Notes under the pieces: generated by a model | What the model was told of the DNA's origin: nothing | Databases searched by the model: none | The model's input: the letters and a program-made list of their open reading frames with translations, nothing else | Assembly: GCA_035629775.1 (NCBI GenBank) | Contig: DASPHG010000042.1 | Coordinates: forward strand, 12,333-76,332 | DNA from: DASPHG01 sp035629775 | Lineage (GTDB): Bacteria; Actinomycetota; Thermoleophilia; Solirubrobacterales; Thermoleophilaceae | Length of the DNA: 64,000 nt | Reading direction: 5' to 3' | Program-made: the position numbers and the translations under genes | In this document: positions 1 through 10,933 of the stretch, piece after piece | Layout: each line of letters starts with the position of its first letter | Numbering within the stretch: position 1 is the first letter of the stretch

Positions 1-238
1 TCGCGCCGTCGAAGACGCGCAGGTTGTGCGCGAGCGCGCCCTCGTTGTCCAGCGCGATCGTGAGCTTGCCGGCGCCGCTCAGCTCGATCGTCTCGGGGTC
101 GAACGAGTACTCGTCCGCGACGACCGTCACGGACCCGTTCGGCTCCGCGCTCACGGTGCGCCCGGGGTCCCGGTCGTCGTCCCCTCCGCACCCCACGAGG
201 AGCGCGGCGAGGGCGGGCAGCGGGAGGAGGCGGCGCAC
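1..238 (-). CDS. Plastocyanin-like cupredoxin lipoprotein (cut by window edge)
   Basis: Minus-strand reading frame open from a GTG at 236-238 to the window edge (79 codons seen, C-terminus missing). The N-terminus has two arginines, a hydrophobic stretch and the lipobox LVGC (Cys17), so it should be a membrane-anchored lipoprotein. After an Asp-rich spacer comes a beta-strand pattern (VTVVADEYSFDP...IELSGAG) and then AHNLRVF, which fits the first copper-ligand region of small cupredoxins. The remaining ligands lie outside the window. It is divergent from the cytochrome c lipoprotein 42 bp away, suggesting a shared promoter region and perhaps an electron-transfer pair. Function beyond copper electron transfer is not shown. 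Confidence 0.7.
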   Translation of the reverse strand, partial: MRRLLPLPALAALLVGCGGDDDRDPGRTVSAEPNGSVTVVADEYSFDPETIELSGAGKLTIALDNEGALAHNLRVFDGA

Positions 239-280
239 AGGGCGGCGGATAGTAGGACGCGTCCGTAATATGCCCGCCCC

Positions 281-697
281 ATGAGCCTCCGACCGCTTGC
301 AGCCGCCCTCGTCGCGGGCGCGATCCTCACGGGCTGCCAGACGGAGGAGATCTCGGTGGACTCGGCGGCGGACGAGCGCGGGGCACAGCTCTTCGCCGAG
401 CGCTGCAGCGGCTGCCACACGCTGTCCGCCGCCTCGTCGCAGGGCTCGAAGCCCGAGGGCCAGGTGTCGGGCGGCGAGCGCACGAACGGCCCCAACTTCG
501 ACACGCGCAAGGTCGCCGCCGACGACGTCCTGTTCGCGATCCGGAACGGTGGGTTCTCGGGCGCGATCATGCCCGCCAATGTCGTGGTCGGCGACGACGC
601 CGAGGCGGTCGCCGACTTCCTCGAGAAGTACTCCGGCCGCGAGCAGGAGACCGGCGACTCCTCGAACGACTTCGGCTCGGGCGCGGTGGGCAACTAG
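281..697 (+). CDS. Class I cytochrome c lipoprotein
   Basis: 138-residue protein with signal sequence and lipobox LTGC (Cys19), so anchored outside the membrane. The haem-binding motif CSGCH is at residues 42-46 and the likely axial methionine is Met97 in IMPAN; the size and order fit a small mono-haem cytochrome c. The C-terminal tail is Glu/Asp/Ser-rich and probably disordered. The ATG lies only about 10 bp after a TAATAT box (266-271), so the transcript may be nearly leaderless; no clear Shine-Dalgarno is visible. Its divergent neighbour is a cupredoxin lipoprotein; serS follows 12 bp downstream and may be co-transcribed. Confidence 0.88.
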   Translation: MSLRPLAAALVAGAILTGCQTEEISVDSAADERGAQLFAERCSGCHTLSAASSQGSKPEGQVSGGERTNGPNFDTRKVAADDVLFAIRNGGFSGAIMPANVVVGDDAEAVADFLEKYSGREQETGDSSNDFGSGAVGN

Positions 698-709
698 CCC
701 GCCCGGCCA

Positions 710-1954
710 GTGCTCGACCTCAAGGAGATCCGCCGCGACCCGGAGTCGGTCCGGGCGGCGCTCGCGCGCCGCGGGGCGGGTGACGCGCTCGACGACCTGC
801 TCGCGCTGGACGCCCGGCGGCGCGAAATCCTGCCGCGACTCGAGGAGCTGCGCGCCCGCCAGAACGCGGCGAACGACAGGATCGCCGAGGCGAAGCGTTC
901 GGGCGGCGACGCCCAGGCGGCAATCGACGAGATGCGCGGCGTCGCGGCCGAGGTGAAGCAGCTCCAGGCCGAGGTGGGCCAGGTCGAGGAGACGCTGAAC
1001 GCCACGCTCGCCGGGGTGCCGAATCCGCCCGACCCGAACGCGCCCGACGCCGACGAGGTCCTGCGCGAGGTGGGCGAGTCCGGCGCGACGGGGCGCGACC
1101 ACCTGGAGCTGCTCGGCGACCTCGTGGACATGGAGGCCGGGGCGCGCGTGGCGGGGTCGCGCTTCGCGTACCTGAAGGGGCCGCTCGTGCTGCTCGAGCT
1201 CGCGCTCGTGCGCTGGGCGCTCGAGCTGCTCGGCGAGAAGGGGTTCGAGCCCGTCATACCCCCGGTCCTGGTCCGCGAGGAGGCCCTCTTCGGCACCGGC
1301 ATGCTGCCCGACACCGAGCAGCAGATCTACGCGCTGGCGGAGGACGAGCTGTTCCTGGCGGGCACCTCCGAGGTCCCGCTCGCCTCGCTCCACGCGGGCG
1401 AGATCCTGGACGACGGCCGCATGCCGCTCCGCTACGCCGGCTTCTCGCCGTGCTTCCGCCGCGAGGCGGGCGCGGCCGGGAAGGACACGCGCGGGATCTT
1501 CCGCGTCCACCAGTTCGACAAGGTCGAGATGTTCACGTTCGTTCGCCCGGAGGAGTCTGCGGACGAGCACGAGCGGCTCCTCGCGATCGAGGAGGAGATC
1601 CTCCAGGCGCTGGGGATCCCCTACCGCGTCGTGAACATCGCGGTCGGCGATCTGGGCAACTCGGCGGCGAAGAAGTACGACCTGGAGGCGTGGCTCCCCG
1701 GCCAGGACCGCTTCCGCGAGCTCACGTCCTGCTCGAACACGACCGACTTCCAGGCCCGCCGGCTCGACGTCCGCTACCGCCCGGCGGACGGCACCGTCCG
1801 CCACGCCCACACGCTGAACGGGACGGCGATCGCGGTGGGGCGCACGATCATCGCGATCGCCGAGAACCACCAGCGCGAGGACGGCGCCGTCGCGGTGCCG
1901 GAGGTGCTCCACGAATACGGCGCGCCGGCCGTCATTTCGACATCAGGGCGATAA
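710..1954 (+). CDS. serS: Serine-tRNA ligase
   Basis: Charges tRNA-Ser with serine in the cytoplasm. The 414 residues match the family length. Residues about 1-110 form the tRNA-binding coiled-coil arm (MLDLKEIRRDPESV...), followed by the class II catalytic core: the serine-binding TSEVPL, motif 2 around FRREAGAAGKDTRGIFRVHQ, and motif 3 near GRTIIAIAENHQ. Start is GTG at 710, matching the family N-terminus; an ATG is not available nearby. Two tRNA-Ser genes (UGA and GCU) lie in the same window. Nothing unusual in the catalytic motifs. Confidence 0.97.
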   Translation: MLDLKEIRRDPESVRAALARRGAGDALDDLLALDARRREILPRLEELRARQNAANDRIAEAKRSGGDAQAAIDEMRGVAAEVKQLQAEVGQVEETLNATLAGVPNPPDPNAPDADEVLREVGESGATGRDHLELLGDLVDMEAGARVAGSRFAYLKGPLVLLELALVRWALELLGEKGFEPVIPPVLVREEALFGTGMLPDTEQQIYALAEDELFLAGTSEVPLASLHAGEILDDGRMPLRYAGFSPCFRREAGAAGKDTRGIFRVHQFDKVEMFTFVRPEESADEHERLLAIEEEILQALGIPYRVVNIAVGDLGNSAAKKYDLEAWLPGQDRFRELTSCSNTTDFQARRLDVRYRPADGTVRHAHTLNGTAIAVGRTIIAIAENHQREDGAVAVPEVLHEYGAPAVISTSGR

Positions 1955-2016
1955 GGAAGCCGCAAGTTCTGAACAAATGGATAAACCGCCGAACGCCCCG
2001 AGCCGTTAGCGTGGCG

Positions 2017-2079
2017 TAATACGGAAACTTCGAGTGAGAGCACGCGCGCCTCGTCCAGGGGCGCGCGCCGCGTAGGAGG
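2017..2079 (+). promoter_or_regulatory. Leader of the glutamine synthetase gene
   Basis: The 135-bp gap before the glutamine synthetase holds a -10-like TAATAC (2017-2022, no convincing -35), then a GC hairpin with 7-bp arms GCGCGCC (2044-2050) and GGCGCGC (2060-2066), then a strong ribosome binding site TAGGAGG at 2073-2079, ten bases before the ATG. The hairpin sits in the predicted 5' UTR and could affect translation; this is inference. No known glutamine riboswitch motif was recognised. Confidence 0.35.
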
Positions 2080-2089
2080 CCCTCTACAC

Positions 2090-4234
<2,145 letters not shown>

Positions 4235-4248
4235 GCGAAGATGGGCCT

Positions 4249-4503
4249 ATGGAATGGGTGGCCGCCATCGTGCTCGCGACGGCGGTCCTCCCGTTCCTGA
4301 TCGGCTGGTGGATCGGAAACCCGGTGTTCGCGGCCGCGGCGTGGGGCGGGCTCGGACTGACGCTCGTCATCCAGCAGCTCACGCGCGGCAATGGCGCCGA
4401 GGGCGAGGCGGTCCTCGGGCTCGTGCTCGGCTGCGGGATCTCGGCGGCGGCCGCCGCGTACGGCGGGCACGTGCGCGAGAAGCGCACGAATCGCGACCGC
4501 TAG
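4249..4503 (+). CDS. Small two-helix membrane protein
   Basis: 84-residue protein starting at ATG 4249, 14 bp after the glutamine synthetase stop. Two hydrophobic helices are visible (about residues 3-40, with a Gly/Trp-rich break GWWIGNP, and 55-70), followed by a basic tail KRTNRDR. No family recognised. Its stop codon overlaps the stop of the convergent membrane-protein gene in the shared palindrome CTAG (4500-4503). Codon usage matches its neighbours, and the hydrophobic pattern supports real coding, but no function can be assigned. Confidence 0.6.
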   Translation: MEWVAAIVLATAVLPFLIGWWIGNPVFAAAAWGGLGLTLVIQQLTRGNGAEGEAVLGLVLGCGISAAAAAYGGHVREKRTNRDR

Positions 4504-6860
4504 CGCATCAACGAGATCCAGTCGAGCGGCTCGCCGCAGAAGCGCTCCGCCTGCTCCGGTGGGAGCTCCTCGAGTCTGCGCGCATCGTCCGCGCGGGTCA
4601 GGGCCAGCGGCCCGATCCCCTCGGGGAAGCCCCCGCTTCCGGGATGGAGGTCGCCCGCGCCGTACTCGATCTCGACGAGGTGGCGGCCGGCGTCGAGCTC
4701 GATCGTGCCGATCAGCTTGTACGCCTCGGCGTAGCTCAAGGTGTGGCGCGCGCTCCCGACCTTCTCGCGCGCGATCGAAACCTTGGCCTCGCCGCGCGGC
4801 TCGCCGCCCAGCCACACGTCGTACTCACCGCCCTCGGTGGTCTCCATCGTCGCGGTGAGGGTGCCCTCGCCTTCGGGGCGAACCATCGCGGGCTGACCGG
4901 CCACGCCCGACCAGCCGCGCGGAACGTCGGCGTCGCCCAGGTTGACGAACACGGCCGCCGGGCGACGGACGCCGACGATCCGGTCGGTGGGAAGCGCCTG
5001 CTCCTGGAGGGCGCGCACCTGCGCGCAGGGCACCGGCGCCGTCGGCTGTTCCGGCCCGCCCAGCGCCACGTGGGTCATGGTGGTCTCGGTCAGCGGCTCG
5101 GACCGTTGCCAGACGTCGTAGTAGCGGCCCCGCTGGACCAGCCGATACGCGGCGGGCGGCCGTGACGCGCTTGGCGAGCGGCGCTGCACGATCGTGCGGT
5201 AGACGAAGAAATCGGGCAGCGCGATCTGGTCCACGTCGGCGAACCCGCCCTTCGGGACCGTGTCGCCGTTGCGCAGGTAGATGAACCGCCGGCGCAGCTC
5301 GCTGATCGACTCCGGGTCCGCGTCGCGCAGGAACCAGCGCGCGGCCGGAGGCTCGTACTGGTTCACGAGCGTCGGCCCCTCGCCCGCGAACTGCTCGCCG
5401 ATCTCCTCGAGCTCGGCCATGCGGTCGCGTGGCGCCAGGTTCGCCTCGTGGTAGGCGACCGCGTTCGACCACACGATGCCGCCGACCACGGCCACGCCGA
5501 GCGCCACGGCGGGCACGCGGGCCCAGCCCTTGAACGCCACGACGATCCCTAGCATCGCGGCCAGCGCGAGTACCGGGGACGCGATCGAGAGGGCCTTCGC
5601 GTCCACCCAGTGAGAGCCGAGGACCACGGTCACCCCGCACGAGAGCAGGACGCCGCCGCCGTAGAGGAGGAGCGTCCAGCGGCGGCGGCGGATTGCCCAC
5701 ACCGCGCCGACCGCCACAGCGACGGCCATCACCGCAATCAGGACGTAGGTCAGCGTCTTCTCCTCCGGACGCACGCGGAAGTCGCCGGCCGGCCAGATGC
5801 CGAACACCTGGAGGAGGCTGAGCGGCTCGATCAGGTTGGCCAGCCGGTCGTCTTGCGTGATCGTCGAGGCGGCGGGGCGGCCGAAGAACCCCGCGGCGAG
5901 GATGCTCGGCACGCTCAGGACGGCGACGATGACCGTGAGCCACACGGCGTTGCGGATGGCCTCGCCGCGCGCGATCCGGAACCACTGGACCGCCACGGGC
6001 AGGAGCAGCGGGAGCACCCAGATGCCGCCCCCGACGCTCAGCACCGCCAGCACGCCCGCGCTCGCCACCCCCAGCGGCAGGAGCCCGCGGCCGGTGACGC
6101 GCTCGGTGATCGCGCGCAGTGCGAGGACCGCGATGAGCACGACGAGCGCCGCGGTGGCGATCTCCTTGAAGCCGCCCCAGAGCGTGTAGCCGAACAGCAG
6201 CGCAGGCTGTGCCGCGACGAGCGCGATGAGGGCCCGCGCCCGCGGCCCGAGGCCCGTCTCCGCGAGGAGGGCGTAGAGCGCGAGCGCGAGCAGCGCCGCG
6301 AGCAGGCACAGGTACGGCTGCCAGACCCAGGCGAGGTCCTGACCGATCAGGTCGCCGCCGACCCCGAGCGGGATCAGGGCACCGAGCGGGTAGTCGCTGT
6401 TCAGGTAGAAGTCGAGCGTGGCCTCGTAGGTGGACGGCGCGAGGCCGTCCACGTTCGACCCGGCCTCGAGGGCGCGGTCGGTGAGGGCGAGCCAGCTGGC
6501 GGTGTCGTCGAGGCGGATGTAGCCGGCGAAGGTGGCATCGCCCGAGAAGATCACGGGCGCGCCGTAGATCACGAACGTCCCGACGGCCGCGACCGCCGCC
6601 CAGGGATCGAGCCGCCACCCTCCGCGGTTGCGCGCGAGCACGGCGCCCGCGACGGCAATTACGAGCGCGATCGGCAACGTGAGCTCCGCCGTCGAGTCGA
6701 ACTCGGTCGTCGCCTGCCCGACGATCGCGATCACGCACAGGCCGAGCAGCGGGAGCAGTGGCCCCGGCACGCGAACGCCGGCGACCCGCTCGAGGAGCAG
6801 GCCGCAGCCCACGGCGACGGCCGTCAGCACGACTGGGAAGACGATCCAGCAGACGATCAT
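4500..6860 (-). CDS. Large polytopic membrane protein with C-terminal exported domain
   Basis: 786 residues. The first about 470 form roughly a dozen hydrophobic segments; the rest is soluble and probably extracytoplasmic. The loop after the early helices has acidic residues and an aspartate pair in IRLDDTASWLALTDRALE, which recalls the first outer loop of GT-C glycosyltransferases and uncharacterised relatives. The C-terminal part (DVWLGGEPRGEAKVSI...GTIELDAGRHLVEIEYG) looks like a beta-sandwich carbohydrate-binding-type module. Monocistronic on the minus strand, convergent with the small membrane protein. A role in cell-envelope polysaccharide or glycolipid assembly is inference; no catalytic assignment is certain. 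Confidence 0.8.
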   Translation of the reverse strand: MIVCWIVFPVVLTAVAVGCGLLLERVAGVRVPGPLLPLLGLCVIAIVGQATTEFDSTAELTLPIALVIAVAGAVLARNRGGWRLDPWAAVAAVGTFVIYGAPVIFSGDATFAGYIRLDDTASWLALTDRALEAGSNVDGLAPSTYEATLDFYLNSDYPLGALIPLGVGGDLIGQDLAWVWQPYLCLLAALLALALYALLAETGLGPRARALIALVAAQPALLFGYTLWGGFKEIATAALVVLIAVLALRAITERVTGRGLLPLGVASAGVLAVLSVGGGIWVLPLLLPVAVQWFRIARGEAIRNAVWLTVIVAVLSVPSILAAGFFGRPAASTITQDDRLANLIEPLSLLQVFGIWPAGDFRVRPEEKTLTYVLIAVMAVAVAVGAVWAIRRRRWTLLLYGGGVLLSCGVTVVLGSHWVDAKALSIASPVLALAAMLGIVVAFKGWARVPAVALGVAVVGGIVWSNAVAYHEANLAPRDRMAELEEIGEQFAGEGPTLVNQYEPPAARWFLRDADPESISELRRRFIYLRNGDTVPKGGFADVDQIALPDFFVYRTIVQRRSPSASRPPAAYRLVQRGRYYDVWQRSEPLTETTMTHVALGGPEQPTAPVPCAQVRALQEQALPTDRIVGVRRPAAVFVNLGDADVPRGWSGVAGQPAMVRPEGEGTLTATMETTEGGEYDVWLGGEPRGEAKVSIAREKVGSARHTLSYAEAYKLIGTIELDAGRHLVEIEYGAGDLHPGSGGFPEGIGPLALTRADDARRLEELPPEQAERFCGEPLDWISLMR

Positions 6861-6927
6861 CCGCGCCGCGGGAGCCTAGATGGACGGCGCGACACCGACC
6901 CCGCCCACGCGCCCGCCCCAACCGCGC

Positions 6928-6958
6928 CCGTTTCTGTCCACCCCTCGGACATAAGTGG
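6928..6958. repeat. 31-nt palindromic element, ACCCCTC centre (copy 1)
   Basis: Two 12-nt arms, CCGTTTCTGTCC and GGACATAAGTGG, flank the 7-nt centre ACCCCTC. The inner five bases pair perfectly (TGTCC/GGACA). A related element with the same centre and length is at 61391-61421; its arms match these in swapped order, with compensatory changes. It lies between the start of the minus-strand membrane protein and the tRNA-Ser gene. Confidence 0.5.
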
Positions 6959-6994
6959 GCGCAGTTCGCGGCTAGCCTGATTCGGGCTGTCCCA

Positions 6995-7083
6995 GGAGGG
7001 GTGGCAGAGCGGTTGAATGCGCCGGTCTTGAAAACCGGTGTCCGTCGCTAGGCGGACCGTGGGTTCGAATCCCACCCCCTCCG
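6995..7083 (+). tRNA. tRNA-Ser (UGA)
   Basis: Acceptor stem GGAGGGG (6995-7001) pairs with CCCCTCC (7076-7082), discriminator G7083. The anticodon arm is CCGGT-CTTGAAA-ACCGG giving anticodon UGA. A long variable arm of class II type (GTGTCCGTCGCTAGGCGGAC) and the T-loop GGTTCGAATCC are present. 89 nt, CCA not encoded. Confidence 0.97.
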
Positions 7084-7098
7084 CTCGGACCCGCGGAC

Positions 7099-7128
7099 TT
7101 GACAGCGGGCATGCGCCACGCATATACA
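7099..7128 (+). promoter_or_regulatory. Promoter of the first copper/quinoprotein arm
   Basis: Consensus -35 TTGACA (7099-7104), 18-bp spacer and -10 TATACA (7123-7128), a good housekeeping-sigma promoter. Expected transcription start is about 7135, immediately before the palindromic operator at 7143-7158, the classical position for repression. It lies 15 bp after the tRNA-Ser gene. Confidence 0.7.
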
Positions 7129-7142
7129 TCCGCGTACCGGTG

Positions 7143-7158
7143 TGTACGCAGACGTACC
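7143..7158. promoter_or_regulatory. 16-bp palindromic operator, site 1
   Basis: TGTACG-CAGA-CGTACC: 6-bp arms around 4 bp, with one arm mismatch against the perfect copy at 11686-11701. It overlaps the predicted start of transcription of the 7199 gene. A second pair of arms, GCGTAC...GTACGC (7132-7149), overlaps its left half, so two dimers could bind. The likely ligand is the TetR-family protein encoded at 10934; this is inferred from the matching sites. Confidence 0.65.
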
Positions 7159-7198
7159 AAGCGTCTGCACACGCGCACATTCGACAGGGGGAGAACAG

Positions 7199-9031
7199 GT
7201 GCGGGACAGGGGGGATCTGCGGTCGCGGCCGCGGAAGCTGCGCAAGCGCGCGCAGGCATTGATCACGGCCACGGCGATCGCGGCGCTGGTGGCACCGGCG
7301 CTCGCGCCGGCGCAGAAGCCACAGCCGCCGGCCACGCCGGAACTGAACTTCGCCGCACCGATCAACCCCAAGCCGTGCACCTACGACTCCGGTGACGAGG
7401 TCGAGAAGAAGTCTTATGAGGTCGAGGGCTGGGATCCCGCCACGGACTACGAGCGGTACCCGGGCTCCTGCCAGCGGATGCGATTCGCCTACGGCCCGAT
7501 CGCCGTCAAGCCCGGCCAGAACGACGTCCTCGTCGGGCCGGTCACGATCGAGAAGCCGATCCAGGACGGCTACATCACCCGCATCAAGCCCAACCTGACG
7601 CGGGTGGACGGCACGGTTCCGCCGGTTCACGAGGTCCACCTGCACCACGGCACCTGGCTGAACTCGACCGACAACTACGGCGACGGGCCGTTCTTCGCCG
7701 CAGGCGAGGAGAAGACGATCGCGCCCTTCCCGCGCGGGTACGGCATGCCGGTCAAGGCGACCGACCTGTGGCAGCTCCTCTACATGGTCCATTCGGCCGT
7801 GCAGCAGCCGATGGAGGTCTTCATCACCTACGAGATCGACTTCATCCCGGCGAGCGCGCCCGCCGCGCAGGACATGAAGCCGGCGTACCCGCTGTGGCTG
7901 GACGTGCGCCCCTCGAGCTACCCGGTCTTCAACGTGCAGCGGTCGTTCGGCGGCGACGACGGCGAGTGCACGTGGCCGACCGAGGAGTGCGCGGCCTTCA
8001 ACTCGTTCGGCCAGAGCGAGGTCGGACAGGGCGAGCCCGGCAACGGGATCGGCAGGGACGAGTCGCTCCCCGACGAGGGCGAGGCGTTCGGTCGCGTCCC
8101 GAGCTTCACGGGCGGCACGATCATCGGTCTCGGCGGCCACCTGCACCCGGGCGGGTTGCGCAACGAGGTCGATCTGGTGCGCGACGGCCAGGCGAAGCGG
8201 ATCTACACCGGGATTCCGACCTACTGGGATCCCGAGGACACGACGAAGGGCGGCGGCCCGCCCGACTCGTGGGACTTCTCCATGCGCGTGAACGGCCTGC
8301 CGAACTGGGGCGTCCACGTCGAGCCGGGCGACGTCCTGCGCTCGAACGCCGCGTACGACACGACGTTGCAGGACTCCTACGAGAACATGGGCATCGTCGT
8401 GGCCCTGCTCGTGCCGGAGGACGATGATGGGAACAAGCAGGCGCCGGGCGTCAACCCGTTCGATGCGCCCGTGGACGACTCGGGTCGCTGCGACTCCGGC
8501 GGCCTCCTGGCGGAGACGCCGACGCTATGCCCGAACGGGATGCTCGAGACGCACGGGCACTACAAGGAGAACGGCTACCGCGGCGGCCCGGCCGGCGAAT
8601 GGACGGCGCCGTCGAACGGCCCCGCGTCGTTCGAGACGACCGAGATCGGGATCGCCAACTTCCTGTATCTACCAGGCGACCTGACGCAGGTGGACGCGCT
8701 GGGCGTGCCGAAGGTGCCGCTCGGCTCCGACCTGCGGTTCACCAACCTGGACGGCGCCGCGGTGCTCCACACCGTGACGACGTGCAAGTTCCCATGTCTC
8801 GGCCCGACCGGGGCGGCGTTCCCGCTCGGCGACGGCGAGACGAGCAAGGGCACGCAGGTCGAGCTCGACTCGGGCCAGCTCGGGTTCTCGGTGCCGGAGA
8901 TCAGCGGGGCGAAGAACGAGCTCACGTGGGCCACGCCGGTGAGTGACGAGCAGTACGAGGCGGGGGAGATAGTCACGTACTACTGCCGCATCCACCCATC
9001 GATGCGTGGCGCGTTTGAGGTGACGGAGTGA
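7199..9031 (+). CDS. Secreted PHM-like copper protein fused to a cupredoxin
   Basis: 610 residues from GTG 7199, chosen because AGGGGGA lies just upstream and it gives a signal peptide (RKLRKRAQALITATAIAALVAPALA). An upstream ATG-less extension would cross the operator. The middle resembles the two-lobed copper fold of peptidylglycine/dopamine hydroxylases: candidate CuH ligands His149/His150 (HLHHGTW) and His198 (MVHSA), candidate CuM ligands His314 and His316 (GHLHPGG) and Met397 (ENMGI). The C-terminal about 110 residues are a cupredoxin with His524 and C596-R-I-H599-P-S-M602. Substrate unknown. Paralogue at 11736. The next gene overlaps by one base. Confidence 0.8.
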   Translation: MRDRGDLRSRPRKLRKRAQALITATAIAALVAPALAPAQKPQPPATPELNFAAPINPKPCTYDSGDEVEKKSYEVEGWDPATDYERYPGSCQRMRFAYGPIAVKPGQNDVLVGPVTIEKPIQDGYITRIKPNLTRVDGTVPPVHEVHLHHGTWLNSTDNYGDGPFFAAGEEKTIAPFPRGYGMPVKATDLWQLLYMVHSAVQQPMEVFITYEIDFIPASAPAAQDMKPAYPLWLDVRPSSYPVFNVQRSFGGDDGECTWPTEECAAFNSFGQSEVGQGEPGNGIGRDESLPDEGEAFGRVPSFTGGTIIGLGGHLHPGGLRNEVDLVRDGQAKRIYTGIPTYWDPEDTTKGGGPPDSWDFSMRVNGLPNWGVHVEPGDVLRSNAAYDTTLQDSYENMGIVVALLVPEDDDGNKQAPGVNPFDAPVDDSGRCDSGGLLAETPTLCPNGMLETHGHYKENGYRGGPAGEWTAPSNGPASFETTEIGIANFLYLPGDLTQVDALGVPKVPLGSDLRFTNLDGAAVLHTVTTCKFPCLGPTGAAFPLGDGETSKGTQVELDSGQLGFSVPEISGAKNELTWATPVSDEQYEAGEIVTYYCRIHPSMRGAFEVTE

Positions 9032-10884
9032 TGGCGCGAGCAATCATCGCCGCCGCGGTGGCGGCGGTGATGATCGTGCCGACGGGCGCGGCGCAGGCAC
9101 AGCAGGGGGGGACCTGCGCCGCGCCCGATGTCGCCGGGGGTGAGTGGCCGTTCTACAGCGGCACCGTCGACGGCCACCGCGAGCAGCTCGCGGAGGACGC
9201 GATCTCGACGGAGTCCGTCGGCCAGCTCGGCATGGCCTGGAAGCAGGCCACACCCGACGGCGGGGTCATCCACTCGACCCCGACCGTCGTCGACGGCTGC
9301 GTCTTCTTCGGCACGGACCTCGGCAACGTCTACGCGCTGAACGCCGACACCGGCGAGGTCGTCTGGACCCAGCCGCTCGCCGAAGGTGGCGACGGCAGCT
9401 CGACGTTCGCCGGGGCCGGCATCGTCGGCGCGCCCGCGATCGTCGACGGGCTGGTGTACGTCGGCGCGACCACGCCGGACGCGTCGGTCCTGCACGCGCT
9501 CGACCAGGCGACCGGCGCGCGGGTCTGGCACGCCGTCGTGGACGACGACGACGGCGGTGGGCTCGACTCGAGCCCCGTGCCGTTCAACGGCATGGTCTTC
9601 CAGTCGTTCAAGGGCGACGAAGCGTCGAACCACTCGAACCCGGGGTTCGTGATCGTCGACGGCTCGCGCGAGGGCGGGGGCGAGATCCTCGTGAAGACGC
9701 GCGTGCTTCCCGATGCCGACTTCGAGGCGGGCGACCGCGGCGGCTCGATCGTGAACACGCCCACCGTGGACCTCGAGCGCAAGCTGATCTTCGCGGGCAC
9801 GGGCAACCCCGCCAGCCGGCGGCAGAACCCGCGCACGAACTCGCTGATCAAGATCGACGTCGATCCTGAGAGCCCGACGTTCGGCCAGATCCTGGCGTCG
9901 CACCGCGGCACGTCGGACTCGTATCCGCTGCCGCAGGACATCGACTCGCCCGTGTGCAACCCGGACATCCAGTGGCCGGTCGGGCGGTTCACGTGCGGCT
10001 CGTTCGACTTCAACTTCCTGGCGTCCCCCAACCTGTGGGACGCCTCGGACGGCGCGCGCCTCTTCGGCGGGCTCCAGAAGTCGGGCGTCTACACGACGGT
10101 GAACACGGACACGATGGAGCGCGCCTGGCAGGCGACGCTCGGCGTCCCGTGCCTGGGCTGCAACCTCAGCTCGACGGCCGTCGACGAGAACGGGATCTAC
10201 GTGGCGGTCACCGGCGGGAACCTGTACTCGCTGAACCGCGACACGGGGGCGATCCAGTGGGTCACGCCGGGCACAGGCACCTTCCGCTACAACGGCGTCG
10301 CCGTAGCGAACGGCGTCGTCTACAGCCTGAACGACGCGATCGGCGCGCTGCAGGCGCTCGACGCGGAGACCGGCCTGCCGCTGTTCACCCACCCGTTCGC
10401 GCAGGACACGCAGACGCCCATGCACGACATGGGCAACTCGAGCGGAATCTCGATCGCTCGCAACACGGTCTTCGTGACCTCGCAGTGGGACTCGACGAGC
10501 ACGCTGTTCGCGTTCAAGCTCGGCGACCCCGCCGGGGGTGGCGGCGGCGGAGGCGGCGGGCCTGCGGTGCCGGAGCTGCCCGAGGCGCCGGGCGGCGGCG
10601 ACTTGCCGCCCGTCCAGGCCGCGATCGTCACCGGCCCGGGTGCGACCTACGCCGGCTACACGCCGCCGGTCATGGTCACGCAGGTCGGCGGCCCGCTGAA
10701 CTACACGAACCTCGACATCGCCCGCCACGACGTGGTGGCGGACTCGGGCGTCTTCCGGAGCGCGCTCGCCGGCACCGGCGAGACCGTTCCGGTCACGGGG
10801 CTCGAGAACGTGAAGTCCGGCCAGTCGTACGGGTTCTTCTGCAGCATCCATACCGGCATGCGGGGGACGCTGGTCGTCCGCTGA
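9031..10884 (+). CDS. Secreted PQQ-type beta-propeller fused to a cupredoxin
   Basis: 617 residues; the ATG at 9031 overlaps the preceding TGA (TGATG), showing translational coupling. Signal peptide ends near AAQAQ. Residues about 35-510 carry propeller blade repeats such as NVYALNADTGEVVWTQ, SLNRDTGAIQWVT and ALDAETGLPLF, as in quinoprotein alcohol and polyvinyl-alcohol dehydrogenase-type proteins. A vicinal CxxC (VPCLGCNL) is conserved in the paralogue. A nine-glycine linker leads to a C-terminal cupredoxin with His566 and C604-S-I-H607-T-G-M610. Likely oxidises an unknown substrate and passes electrons to its own copper domain; PQQ use is inferred from the fold only. Confidence 0.82.
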   Translation: MARAIIAAAVAAVMIVPTGAAQAQQGGTCAAPDVAGGEWPFYSGTVDGHREQLAEDAISTESVGQLGMAWKQATPDGGVIHSTPTVVDGCVFFGTDLGNVYALNADTGEVVWTQPLAEGGDGSSTFAGAGIVGAPAIVDGLVYVGATTPDASVLHALDQATGARVWHAVVDDDDGGGLDSSPVPFNGMVFQSFKGDEASNHSNPGFVIVDGSREGGGEILVKTRVLPDADFEAGDRGGSIVNTPTVDLERKLIFAGTGNPASRRQNPRTNSLIKIDVDPESPTFGQILASHRGTSDSYPLPQDIDSPVCNPDIQWPVGRFTCGSFDFNFLASPNLWDASDGARLFGGLQKSGVYTTVNTDTMERAWQATLGVPCLGCNLSSTAVDENGIYVAVTGGNLYSLNRDTGAIQWVTPGTGTFRYNGVAVANGVVYSLNDAIGALQALDAETGLPLFTHPFAQDTQTPMHDMGNSSGISIARNTVFVTSQWDSTSTLFAFKLGDPAGGGGGGGGGPAVPELPEAPGGGDLPPVQAAIVTGPGATYAGYTPPVMVTQVGGPLNYTNLDIARHDVVADSGVFRSALAGTGETVPVTGLENVKSGQSYGFFCSIHTGMRGTLVVR

Positions 10885-10889
10885 CGGCC

Positions 10890-10905
10890 GGTACAGCCCC
10901 GTACC
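10890..10905. promoter_or_regulatory. 16-bp palindromic operator, site 2 (tetR)
   Basis: GGTACA-GCCC-CGTACC, the same 6-4-6 layout as sites 1 and 3, located 5 bp after the propeller gene and 28 bp before the chosen tetR start. It would lie around the -35/spacer of a weak tetR promoter (TACCAT at 10915-10920), fitting autoregulation. Confidence 0.65.
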
Positions 10906-10933
10906 AGACCCAGCTACCATGGAGGCCAGCCTG

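Noticed and set aside
1955..2089. Glutamine riboswitch before the glutamine synthetase gene
   Set aside because: The conserved glnA RNA core was not found; only a simple hairpin is visible.
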